Source: Bimastos eiseni (Eukaryota; Annelida; Clitellata; Crassiclitellata; Lumbricidae). Taken from it: a DNA stretch of 64,000 nt. The stretch's first letter is position 1. The number at the start of each line of letters is the position of its first letter. Of the stretch, positions 35,383-46,800 are shown in pieces. The notes beneath the pieces were generated by a model. That model was not told where the DNA came from and did not search any database. It was given only the letters and a program-made list of their open reading frames with translations. A program made the position numbers and the translations under genes. The stretch spans positions 4,483,188 through 4,547,187 of the forward strand of contig OY365808.1 in NCBI GenBank assembly GCA_959347315.1, in the 5' to 3' direction.

Positions 35383-36730
35383 GTATGGTGTCATCGCGGT
35401 GTTAAGATTTCCTCCTTCATCTGGCGCATTGTCAGTTTAAGATAATGATTAAAGTAGCGTCGTTAGTAAATTCAGTCGATTTCTACATCAAGTATGATCG
35501 GGAACAAGAATCACAATCTAAATGGAAAATAATTATGGTGAGGTATAAATAGACGTCAAAGGCCCTGGCGGTCATAAAATGGTGTCCATCGTTACATTCA
35601 CAAGCGCTACTACACCCTACCACTACTTCAGGTGCTGCTATTACTGCTACTGCCATGCTACTTCCCCTTGCCAGCTGCGAGTGTAACATGTAAGCACTTT
35701 AACGACCGAGAGAGCACTGCGTTGGTTTATGCTCGCTCAACGTTAACTGCTAAGTGGTTGAAAATGTTTATTTGATCGCATTAAAGGTAAGCCTAACTCG
35801 CCTGTCGTACGGTACGGGGGTCGACCAGAGACCGGAGGCCTGGGGGTAAAAATGAGAGGCATAGGGGTCCAACCTTCCTCCGACACCCCAACAAATCGGA
35901 CACTGGTCGTACCTCTGAGCCCTGCTGAGCCCCATAAAAGGGTGTGACTTCCCCTCAAAATGCCTGTGACAAGTTTCCTTCTGCCTTCCCTCCCCTTTCC
36001 GTCTCCCTACTGCCTCCTTGTATATCATTCTGTAGCAGCCTATATAACAGGAATTAAATGCCTTTGAATTTTGATGATAATTAGACTTGACTGTTGGTTC
36101 CCCTTCCATAGTACTTCTATGGTTCAGTCTCGATCTTTTGCTTCAATTGGTCCTCTCTCTGGAATGCGATTTCTCCCTATGTTCCCTCTAAGATTCTAGC
36201 TGGCAGTCTCTCATACTCTCGCGGGACCTTACACAGTGGCAGCGCTTCTTAAAGAAACACTAGAGGCGCTTACAAATTTTTAAAGTCAATAATATATATA
36301 CGCATATATATATATATATACATATATACATACATATATAGGCCTATCGCACAACTCCGCCACTTCAGGCTGCATTGAACTTAATCTCTATAGATTATAT
36401 ATATGATCTTAATATTATACGGATCCTATGTGGACGATGGAAGGAAGGAAGGTCTGAAACGAGTGGAGGCTTTTGAGAAGTGGATTTGGAACAAGAGGAA
36501 GACCTGATATGAGTGATGTTCCTGGACAGGACGGTGAAAGACAATTTATACGGCAAGCTGAAGGAAGAGGAAGAAAGACTGATAGTTGGCAACATTGGAA
36601 GTTCGAACCTATCAAAGGGCAGAGAACCTAAATGGGAAGAAACTTAATCTCGAGATTACGAATGGATGCGCGATCGACTGACCGAACGAACGAACGATGG
36701 AGGATGCTCCCTCTCTCTCTCCTCTCTCTC

Positions 36731-36766
<36 letters not shown>

Positions 36767-38472
36767 GTCTCTGTCTCTCTGTCTCTCTGTCTCAGTCTCA
36801 GTCTCTGTCTCGTCATCTCTCTCTCTTTCCTTCTGTCTCTGTCTCAGTCTCTTCATCTCTCTGTCTCTCTTTGTCTGTCTGTCTCTCTTTCTTTCTTTCT
36901 CTGTCTCTCTGTCTCAGTCTCTGTCTGTCTGTTTGTCTGTCTCTCTATATACATATAATATATATACATATACATATGTATATATATATATATATATATA
37001 AATTATTATACGCGGGACCTGTGATGTAACGTTACACAGCACTTGTGTCTCAGTGCAGAGAGATGAACGACATTCTACGCAAACTTCAGCTGGACATGAT
37101 GACTGTGGAGAAGTTAGCCGAGGAGTACATGCTCAGAACTCGTCAGGAGGGAGAGAAGCTGCGACAGGCGGAACTGAAGCCTTCGCTGGAGAGACGACAG
37201 AAGCCGCTCCTGGAAGTGGCCGATCTGACCGCTCGACTCGCTAAACTCAGAGAAGATCACTGGGACAGCGAAAGCGTTCTACGCCGGGTATGCGTCCATA
37301 CATCTTCTCTGTGCCTTTCTGGCTAGGCTTTCTTATAATGCAAATCCAATGATTGCTTACCGATGGGGTAGGCCTATACATAAAAGACGACCAGTCAACT
37401 AACTATCTAACTATAGGTGCATCTGTTGGCTAAAAGCCTGGCGATAACGCCTTTGGGCATTTTCTGTAGCAGCTTATTTTATGAAGTATTTTACACAGAG
37501 GCCTATCCATGTAGATTGACTGGCCCACGTAATTTTACTAACATGACTACATAATAATACGCGCGTTATAATGGGTCCAACGTAGATAGGGCCTACAGTA
37601 TACGCCTACGTACGCTTGGATCAGAGGAGTAGGAAATGTGGGGGACTCATGTATAAACTGTCCCCTCTCTGTAGAAGGTAGGGAGACTTGACCCCCTCAA
37701 CCCAACCCCCCCCCGGGGAGGGGTCGAAGGAGTCAAGTCTCCCTACCTTTTACAGAGAGGGGACAGTTTATACATGAGTACCCCCACATTTCCTACTCCT
37801 CTCATTGGGTGTCTCCCTGTCAAGCGAGATCGCCGCCTTTATACTCAAGTAATCCACACACATTCATATAAAACATGTATACACGAATGCATGCATGCAT
37901 GCATTCACTGGAATTACTAACCCATGCTCTCACACCTTTCCTGTATAAAACGCCATCAAATCAAGTCAAAAAATTCTTTTTTATTCACTAAATCAGTTTA
38001 TATTCGAAAGCAGAAACATGACATCTTACTAGTGATTATATAAACTATACGTAACACATTTGTAGGCCTATAGTAGCAAACAACAGAAGGTGTTTCCCCA
38101 TCAACTTTAAACATCGTGTACACCTTTCTTTCCCTATAATCGTTGGATCTTTAGTTTTAACCTCCAACCGAGCCTGAGTCGGTCTAATAGGTCAACAATA
38201 GACCACTTTTTAAAAATAAATTAATGCCGCAGGTCAAGCTCGATCGAGTCTTACACGCGTTGAGAATTTGCAACGTTTAGTCTCTAATAGCCTATATTGA
38301 ACCCATGAAGTGTATTAGTGCTATCAAAATATAGTTATTCAATTAATATACCTATGAGCTAATTATTTTATGCTGCAGAATAAATACAAAGTTGAGACGG
38401 AAATCGAAAACTGGATAAGACGATACGACGAAGACATGACAGCGGTACAGGTATACGCCTACGCAGTCTGTC

Positions 38473-38556
<84 letters not shown>

Positions 38557-39081
38557 CACGGCTGTCACTGTATGAGGTATTAAAGCGTAGGGCCTATGAT
38601 ATAAAATATCGGTGTTCTTGCGGGTCTGCCAAAGTTCCGGATAAGACAGCTTCAATCCGTTATCAACTGCGCTGCCCGAGTCGTTGCCAAGCTGCCAAAA
38701 TACTCGCATAGGCTTATTTCGAGCTATATGCGTGACACATTGTGCTGGCTCCCGGTTGAGGATAGGATCACATTCAAGATCATCCTCATGGGACGGACAT
38801 CGGTGGTCGGCTCGGCTCCAGAATACATCAGAGAGTTCTGTCTTCCCGTCTCCAGCCGATTCGTCGATTCTTGCGTGCTGCAGCCTGTGGAGACTTGATG
38901 GTCCCGCGCTCTTCATTTACAACTTCGCAACATTGCACTGCTTGCAGCCAACTTTTCTAAATTACTTAAATCGCATTTGTTTAGATATGTTGGGTAGCTG
39001 CGTTTAGCGCCTTCAAGAGGTTCCTATGAGGCGCTATATAAATAGCCTAATACATACATAATATATACAATATGTATTGTG

Positions 39082-39120
<39 letters not shown>

Positions 39121-39728
39121 GGCCTACACGATTACACGTGTATATATAGGCCTATATAACGCCGGTCAGTTAGAACAGGCCTACGCGAAATATGATAGGC
39201 CTACGTATAAATAGACCTACACATAAACAGTATAATTTGTATAATATAGATAATACATATAGGCCTATCATACTACTATCGTACATAATTATATCATACA
39301 TATATGTGTGAATTTTTAGCGCAGACATGGAAAGGTGTTCGTTTGCCATACAATCAGCAGTTGATACGTACTTCCAGGTCGAATTGGACGACGTCGAAGC
39401 TGCCTATGACGTGGAAAAAGCGGAAATTGAAGAGATGGAGGACAGGTTCGAGCCAATGGAGGCGGCCTTCAATAAGATTCTTGAGGAGAGGGACAAACTG
39501 TACCGCGCACGGATCATCAAGGAGCGCGAGGACCTACGACGACTCAGGGCAGCCCGGGCCATCCAAGCCTGGTGGAGGTCGTTCAGGGTCCGCAAGGCGA
39601 TTCGAATCCGAAACCAGAAGCTGGAAAAACAGCGACTTAAAGAACTGAAGAAGAAAGGAAAGAAAGGCAAAAAAGGAAAGGCTAAAGGCGGAGAGAAAAA
39701 GAAACCAGATAAAAAGGGCAAAAAATGA
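34102..39728 (+). CDS. Dynein regulatory complex subunit 10 (IQ motif protein), complete, 4 exons
   Basis: Exons 34102-35382, 37054-37287, 38379-38450 and 39378-39728 join in frame (all introns phase 0) to a 645-residue protein. Seen: an N-terminal helix with LSALDEAIWRV, a long coiled-coil region, NKYKVETEIENWIRRYDEDM (exon 3), an IQ motif AIQAWWRSFRVRKAI near the end and a lysine/glycine-rich tail. The order and the KYKVETEIENWI block match animal DRC10 (IQCD). Known role: part of the nexin-dynein regulatory complex in motile cilia and flagella, where it controls dynein activity; the IQ motif may bind calmodulin. It is longer than the human protein (about 450 residues), mainly through an acidic, serine-rich insert in exon 1. 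It is tail to tail with Mondo. Confidence 0.93.
35383..37053 (+). other. DRC10 intron 1
   Basis: It contains TA repeats (36290-36345 and 36945-37000) and a TC/TCTG microsatellite (36706-36945). A GGAAGG-rich stretch lies at 36430-36600. No further exon is recognised. Confidence 0.6.
37054..37287 (+). CDS. DRC10 exon 2 (coiled coil)
   Basis: 78 codons, starting CREMNDILRKLQ after TGTCTCAG and ending SVLRR before GTATGC. Heptad-like spacing of hydrophobic residues and many charged residues indicate a coiled coil. Confidence 0.88.
37625..37838. mobile_element. Foldback element, relative of the 1.25-kb MITE
   Basis: Arms 37625-37692 and 37732-37800 are near-perfect reverse complements (one mismatch, one 1-base indel) around a 39-base loop that includes a run of nine C. 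The right side continues CTCATTGGGTGTC..GATCGCCGCCT, identical to the right end of the element at 1248-1373. It lies in DRC10 intron 2. The left terminal AGGCGGCGATC is missing, so the copy is rearranged. Confidence 0.7.
38379..38450 (+). CDS. DRC10 exon 3 (KYKVETEIENWI block)
   Basis: 24 codons; the most conserved block of the family. The acceptor is GCTGCAG, the donor GTATAC. The exon sits directly before a CTGT microsatellite. Confidence 0.93.
38466..38560. repeat. CTGT, CT and TA microsatellite
   Basis: Ten or so CTGT units, then CT repeats, then TATATA, starting 16 bp after the exon 3 donor of DRC10. Confidence 0.85.
38612..39055 (+). mobile_element. L2/CR1-like LINE 3' fragment in DRC10 intron 3
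   Basis: In shifting frames it reads LQSVINCAARVVAKLPKYS, then DTLCWLPVEDRITFKIILM, APEYIREFC and, near the end, SKLLKSHLF, the usual order of the C-terminal polymerase region. It ends GAGGCGCTATATAAATAGCC and TACATACAT. The same orientation as the host gene. Frameshifts show it is inactive. Confidence 0.75.
39085..39115. repeat. TA dinucleotide run
   Basis: About 15 TA units in DRC10 intron 3, following the LINE tail. Confidence 0.8.
39378..39728 (+). CDS. DRC10 exon 4 (IQ motif and basic tail)
   Basis: It starts VELDDVEAAYDVEKAEIEEM after CTTCCAG. The IQ motif is at about residues 596-614 and the protein ends with repeated KKGK units before TGA. Frames upstream of the acceptor are intronic. 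Confidence 0.92.
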   Translation, partial: VELDDVEAAYDVEKAEIEEMEDRFEPMEAAFNKILEERDKLYRARIIKEREDLRRLRAARAIQAWWRSFRVRKAIRIRNQKLEKQRLKELKKKGKKGKKGKAKGGEKKKPDKKGKK

Positions 39729-40193
39729 ACGCACTAGCGCTGACGCACACATCTGAATATCTAGCCAAAGGGGTAATAGAAAAGTTAGAAGGTGAAATGG
39801 AGGACAAAACGTGAACGCGTATACCCTAACTCGTAATCTAACAGTAGAACTAAGAACGAACAGAAATTGAAAGCTGGATTTTTAATTTAAATGAAAATTA
39901 AGAAACTGCAATGTGATGTGAGAACCGTTTAGCGACTAGCCACTTAACATATAGTAGATTAACAGTATATAGACGCTATTCTGCGTGTACTGCTATATAT
40001 TTAAACAGGGTCTGTAACTCTGTATAAGTTTATTGGTTAGAAATAGAAAACACACTTTAAAACTTTGCACAAGAGTACTTTATATATTCGCTTACACTCC
40101 ATTGTTACTGACGATAGTCTCGGTGGCATATGTGGCACAGAGACGGAAGGGGGGGTAGGCCTACGTGTGCAGTCACTGGATTTAAGTGCAAGT

Positions 40194-40199
40194 AATAAA
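40194..40199 (+). terminator. Candidate poly(A) signal for DRC10
   Basis: AATAAA about 470 bp after the stop codon, the first clear hexamer on this strand. There is no transcript evidence. Confidence 0.3.
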
Positions 40200-42022
40200 G
40201 GACACATTGGCAGCAAATCTTTGTGCATTAATCAGCAGACACATTTTCCACAACTGTCCTCACAGTTCGTCAGAGTTCAGACTATCACTCTATTTATGCA
40301 TGCCCCACGCCAGCATATGCCTATTTGGAAGAAACATAGGACCCATATTTAAAAATGTACCCATATGGGCTATCCTATATGGGTCCCATCTGACGTACAT
40401 TTAGGAAAATTTACCAGGACCGTAACTGCACCACTTATTGTTGTGCTCTAGTTTGCTCTAAAAATTTTCCAAAGTCCTTCTGCACCTACATCATACATTT
40501 ATTATTACACAAGCCCTGATGTCGGTCCATGTGGGAATATGGGTGTTTTGGCTAAATATGGGCATGCTGGAATGGAACGTTCATCGTGGCTTGACAGTGT
40601 GTATAATGTAATTACATAAATTGCTATCTCATCATTTAATATTTCTGCATATTGTACCAATTAATCCCTTGGTATTTGGAATTATTTTACTATTATTAAT
40701 ATAGCTAGTCTCATTGTTATTATAATTAATTCTCAGAAGTAAGAAGTTGTTCTTTTAATTTACAAGTGATGCTACAAACAAAAATAACAAGTACTGGCAA
40801 CAGAAACAGTTTGTGATATATAGCTTCTGAACAAAAACCAACAGACTGGATAAAATAAAACCAACTTGCACATGTTTATGACTAGTGCTAACATTATTAG
40901 TACAACGATCCAACTAATACATGTTTACGAGAATGCAAATCCGCACCAAATACACCAAAATAAACAAGAATGTTCAATAACAAAGACATTCAACAAACAT
41001 AGATGCTCAGTTTAGAAAAGAAAACGGTAAAGCATAGGTTAAAACGTCACTTTGCGTACATCCCACAGCTTCACAAGAAGTTGTGCTAAAAGGCAAACAT
41101 TAAACTTGTCTGGTTATGAAGGACCAAAGACAGTTTATTCTCAACCTCGTGTTTTACGCAGCTTTTGGATATGAATATATGCTATAAATTCAGTACTGTA
41201 CTTAGTTTCTTCTTTTGAAGTTACTCAAACTCTAGAATATTAGACACTCCTCCAAACAGGCTACTATACACCAAATTAACTTAGGTATCAAAATAAAAAT
41301 TATTTATCTAATTGTAATGGTGCGTCATAATGAATATCTTTTAGTAAGCACCAGTTGTATTTCATGCACCCGTTGTATTTCAAATTAATCTAGAAACGGT
41401 CTTAGAAACATAGTTTACTCTTAAACTTATCCAATTTACCAGTTAAAACAGACATTAAATTAACAAAAATGAAACTAGTTGTAGCAAAACAACAATGCTT
41501 TTACCCATATTTGAAAATCTTTTAGCGACTTTGTACATTTTACTATCTACAACTTAGTTTCAATATAGTTCTGCACAAAATGTCTTATGTCAATATAAAG
41601 TTGAGTACTAACTCTATAAGAGACAGGTACAATTAGCCTTTTTTAAAGATTCTAACCCCTTCTGTACATTTAGTTACCAAATCTTCAACAGACAACTTAT
41701 TTGTAGGGGCCTACATACGTCTATCCCCGAATGTAAACAAAAATCAATGCAAAAGAAATTGAATTAAATGTAATGGATAAAAGAAATAAATTTGAAATAA
41801 ACAATAACCTCCCACTCCTTAGCAAATACAACCTATGCTTTCAGGGTAATTGCCACAATTCTTGGATAAATTTTCTGCTTATTTCATTAATTACCGGGTA
41901 GATTTATGTTTTAACCTATTTCATAATCACTGACTGGGTCTATGTTGGGAGCTAGAATTGACAAATTCATCTTTAACGTAAAATTCGGGGACAAAGAAGC
42001 CAGAAATCTAGTTAAAATCAGA

Positions 42023-42028
42023 TTTATT
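42023..42028 (-). terminator. Candidate poly(A) signal for Mondo
   Basis: AATAAA on the minus strand, about 250 bp after the Mondo stop. Other hexamers lie further downstream, so the site used is uncertain. Confidence 0.3.
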
Positions 42029-42277
42029 ATCATAAACAAAAAGTCGACAAAAAAACACTTCTGTTCTTAGTAGAAAACTTAGCACCACTGTCGCAAAATT
42101 GAAGATTCCAGTCATGAAGAAGCGGCTCAATGCTAGTGCTATATTAAAAAGCCTGGAATTCTGTGATTTGGTGCTAGCGACTGCTAATTACAAGTCAATG
42201 GTCCTGACAGTACTATATAATGACGAGGAACCAGCGAGTTGACACGCCGCCGTAGGCAGACCCAAGGGTGGCAACGT

Positions 42278-43818
42278 CTACCGTTGGGAGTTCCTCTGGC
42301 GTACAGTCCCTCGCACCTCTTCCGGGACCAGCAAAGGATCCGAAAGGATGGAGGTCTTGATGCTCAGATTAACCAATGCATTTGTAACAACTGCAAAAGA
42401 CATAAACTAGTACAGTACTACCATAGGATTAAGCCATACATCAATAACATCTGCATTAATAAGTATTGTAACTGCAATTGTAATTAACAACTTCTATAGT
42501 GCCAGTGAATCAACCGATGGCATTCCACAACTTGGGCTAAACACTCGGGCAAGCAGTTGTAGAGCCACTCCGACTATTTGATCTGCAAACGAAGCTGGAC
42601 TTTACAACACAACCTCAATACATTATCACTGTGTTCACTCACGGTATATGATAGGCAAGCTTAGCTCACTGTCCCATGATTGCAGTTGACTTCTATCATA
42701 ATCATGCAGTATTACATCTTCTCTGTTGCTGGCCATGCAATCTGGAATGGTCTCCCTGAGACACACTAGCCTTGCAGCCACATTCTACTCTAATCTCAAG
42801 ACTGTTATCTTTAGCCAGCGCTAAGTCAGGAGAACCCCGAGTACATAATCTTCAATGGATGCTATATGAATATCCGAAACGAAATGATTAGAAGAATGCT
42901 CCAGTCCTCCAAAGAACAACATTAAAAATCCTGAAGCAACAACAATAAGGAATTCTTAGAAACGCTTACGAGGACGTAAGGACGCCAACGAACAATGTGA
43001 CTGTAGCCAGCCGAGAACAGATTTGCGCAGCTGGTCCGAACTCCCTCGGGTGACTTCTTCCTCAAAGGATTTCAACAGCGGCTGAGCGATAGAACCAAAC
43101 TGTCGTATCGACGTCAAGGTCTAATATTGTCGATTCCAAGTATACATACGTCTACAGTATGCTCAACTTATCACTGCAAATATTCTCTACACCATTCTAC
43201 GTAACTACGCTCCTTGCCCCATAATCACTAAACCCAACCATTTTTTACATTGTCAAAAGTGATTACATTATGTACTAATCCCACATGGCATCCATGCAGT
43301 AGCGCAGAGTCTGTGATCTAGCGACTGCAGCTTCGAGTCTGCTGAGCAGACATTGTAAAAATGCTGAACAATTTGTTAGTACATACGACTTGTTACACCT
43401 TGTCTACATTCTGTAGATCGATTGGCTAGTTGCTGATTAATGACATTGTGTCCGAATTAGCGTCACCCTCCTTATTCCAGGCATTGGACTGGCACTGCCA
43501 GAGCACAAACAGTGGCAGAGTTCTTTCCATAGAAGTCATTAGATTAGTCAATTAGTCACTTAGACAAATATTCTTATAACTCAGGGTAAGATATACTCAC
43601 CTTCAAAGCATAGTGAGTGAAAATAAATGACTATGATACACCTGGACCAGTGGGTCCATCGTTTGAAAAGAAATCATACGAACACAAAGGATACGATAAA
43701 ATATTTCCAGTTGTCCAGAGTTCTCTTGCAAACATATTCCTCAAAACGATCAGTCAGTTGCTCGACGGGTTGCTTCACCGGCGGGGCACCAGTCGCAGGT
43801 AATTGTAACTGACAGGTA
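42278..43818 (-). CDS. Mondo exons encoding the C-terminal dimerisation/cytoplasmic localisation domain
   Basis: 43818-43680 starts STCQLQLPATGAPPV and ends RTLDNWKYFIVSFVF; 43081-42970 reads PLLKSFEEEV and VLGWLQSHCSLASLRP; 42390-42278 reads VTNALVNLSIKTSILSDPLL and ends RQRNSQR then TAG. Each block aligns with the ChREBP C-terminus (LPATGVP, HNWKFW, RPLFESF, SLPALRP, TSILTDP). In the family this domain helps pair with Mlx and retain the protein outside the nucleus. Confidence 0.93.
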
Positions 43819-46800
43819 CTGACAAAAACGAAAATATGATTCCTCATAAGTATCAAAAGCCCCAAAGCATACCTAAAGTATCAAAAGGCAGGCTTGATGT
43901 ACGGTACGAGTGTACACAACGCATGCTGAGGGTTGCGCGGATACAGCATCTTATACAATCTGTGAGGGATTGCTTAAATCGATTCTTGTTTAAATTGTAA
44001 TCAAGTGTTCCTACTACTTCATGTAATCATACCGACAGCTTCAATTAAATAAATGAATATTATCTTTAGTATGACATAATAATTTGTGTGAGATCTGTTG
44101 TAAGCATCAATTATATTATTGTTATCGTGGTTGAAACAGATCGGTTGAAAGAAGAGCTAGAAAATACACCATCAATTTCAGACAGACGTTAATTAATGCT
44201 GACCTGATGTCTGCTTCAAGAGCTTTAATTTCGTTGCGTAATTGTTCCACTTCCTCGTGCTTTTGCAATCGTTCCTGTTTCAGTTTCCTGCACATTTCTG
44301 CAGCTACAGAATCCAAAAGCAGAGCACTGACAAAGATACGCCCAATTTAATTACTTCTATATATAATTATGGCAGAGGCTCAGGATAAATTAATCGATTA
44401 ATTGTTAATTTAAACGATTAAACATGTTTTTATTACGATTAATTGAAGACCGCATGCTATATTCGATTAGGTGCCCCAGTATTATATCCGTTGTGGTTGA
44501 AGGAATACATTTGAACTGAAAAAGTGAAAAACACTACTAATATGAACAAATAAGTACTAAGTAATTAAAAATTAGTAATACATATTAATAATAGGTCTAC
44601 TATTGAAAGATAGATAAAACATTTCAATTTTGTATTTGTCATTACTTATTCGGGAAAATACGTTTAATCACAATAAAACATAATTTATAAATTAATTCTT
44701 AACGAGTTCACCATCAAATAAGTAATCTTTAACAGCCCTAATTGCAACATAACTTTCTACTAGTTGCACATGTAGGTCCTCTTTGCGTTTTCAATTAGGA
44801 ATTGCCAATAGTTTTGCAGTTTATATAAAAATACACAACTTACACATATGAATCTTGATAAAGGCATGAACAAATGCAAAAGGGTCATACCTAGGCATCT
44901 GATATCATCACGCAGAGTACATGTTCCCTACTGTGTAGGGACTTTGAGCACATCCTTAACTTGTGATAGTTCATTGTCGTTGACTGATGCTTGGGGCAAT
45001 TAAGTAACTTAATAACTACACAATAATACTGAAAAATAATCATACCTTTATGAAGAGCTGTCGCTTTGCTGACCCGTGAATTTGGACTTTCCTTCAGCTC
45101 TGGTATCAGATGAATCAGTGTATCGAATCCACACTACAAGAAGTGCAGAACCAGAATGCAGTCTCTGTACTGTTTTTAATCTTATATTGAAAATTCCCAT
45201 CATCATGCTTAGCTGTGCCAGGAAAATCAGTTCCATATACTCAGAATAATTGTCCCAGTGAAAGACAGGGCAAAGTGGAATGGTAAGGCACAAAAAGGAA
45301 AGGTAAACGGTAAGGCATGGTAAGGTAAGTCTCGGTCTATTTAGAGTTATTAGAGCCTTGGCCAGGTTCCTAAGATGTGCTTGTATGTTAGTAACTGCTT
45401 GAATAGAAAGGTTGACCAGTGCTCATTACAAAGCTATAATTTATGTAAGTTTTTTTAAGGTAGCAAATTAGAAAATATTTGCTCAAATACTCAGTTAAAA
45501 AAATCAGAAAATTTATCGCCAAAATTACTGTCAGAAATAAGAAAATGTTGCACAAGATTGTAAAATTTACCAAATTCTGTATTTGAAAAGAGGAAATTCA
45601 CAAACTGAAAAGATCTATCAGAATCAGACTATTACTAAACGGACGATTTCTAAAGGGCTGTAACGCAGCCATGCCGCTACAAGGGCAGTTATGGTATTAT
45701 TATGGTTCATTGTTTCTGGTTTGGGAAAAAGACAAAAGAAAAGCATTAAAAGCCAGAGACCTTTATATTGCTTCTTCTCTTCTGTTCTGCGGTGATGTGT
45801 GAAACACGCCGCAGTTCTTTGCTTTGCTTTCCAACTTCAGGTTTCGGAAGCAAAGTTCTCCCTCCAAGCTGCACCAAAATCGTTAAAGGGTAAATCACAC
45901 ATAATCCAAAAGTTGATTTATATAACGACTCTCATGACAGAGGTATTATCAATTACAAATAATTCACAATAAAAGCATTACTAACTTCATAGGTTGTTTG
46001 CAGTATTGAGAGAATCATAGATATGCAGCAAAATAATCACCAATAATATAATCTGACAACGTGAATACGGACACACGCAACTCTGCCTTTCCTTATCGGC
46101 ACCAAGCACTCTTTCTGAACGGCTTTGTAAATCCTATAAAGCACCCTGTATGGGTACCCTATGGCGGGCTTTGTGAGGTGAAAGAAGGCAAGACAAGGGC
46201 AATCATTAATGGACCACCGATGTAGACGTCTTCGCTGCGGTCCTGGGGCGTTGGGGCCATATACTGTATCGGTTACCTCCCTCCGTAAGTATGCTTCCTT
46301 ATTTCCTGGGCCCACAACAACATGACAGTATTATTCCCTTGACAGAAAATCGTTCATTATAGGAATGTTATATTTTACCTCATGTATGTACACCAAAGTG
46401 TCGATAGGCAATTGGTTCAATAGAGAATATACTTACTTACTTACTTAAGTTGCTGACCACAAAACCTCTGGCCTTGCAACTCAGGTCCAAACCCTGTCAT
46501 TTTATTAAGCTGCATAAATGTAAATATGGCAATTTCAAAATAAAACCAACATTAATGGACATAAAAAAATTACTAACTTCCTAGGCACAGCTAGGAGCGC
46601 GGGGCTTCAAATTGGGGAGACCAAGACGGGGCTTCAAATTGGAGAGACCAAGACTGGGCTTCAAATTGGGGAGACCAGGACGGGGCTTCAAATTGGGGTG
46701 ACTAAGGCACAAATCTGCAACACAGAGCCCATTCAAAAGCTGATGCAAGATAAAAAGATCCATTTGAATCTGTCACGCTGCGTAAGGGGACTCATTACTT

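Larger units (their letters stand above)
39729..42277. other. Convergent 3' flanks of DRC10 and Mondo
   Basis: AT-rich, no coding signal. It should hold both 3' UTRs. The middle part (40.4-42.2 kb) has very few repeats. Confidence 0.5.

Noticed and set aside
36632..37029. Ser/Leu-rich frames in DRC10 intron 1
   Set aside because: They come from the TC/TCTG microsatellite; the DRC10 frame resumes only at the 37054 acceptor.
46037..46315. Possible extra Mondo exon or unknown gene (92 codons)
   Set aside because: No motif is recognised, no splice pair fits Mondo phases, and it adjoins a dispersed repeat.
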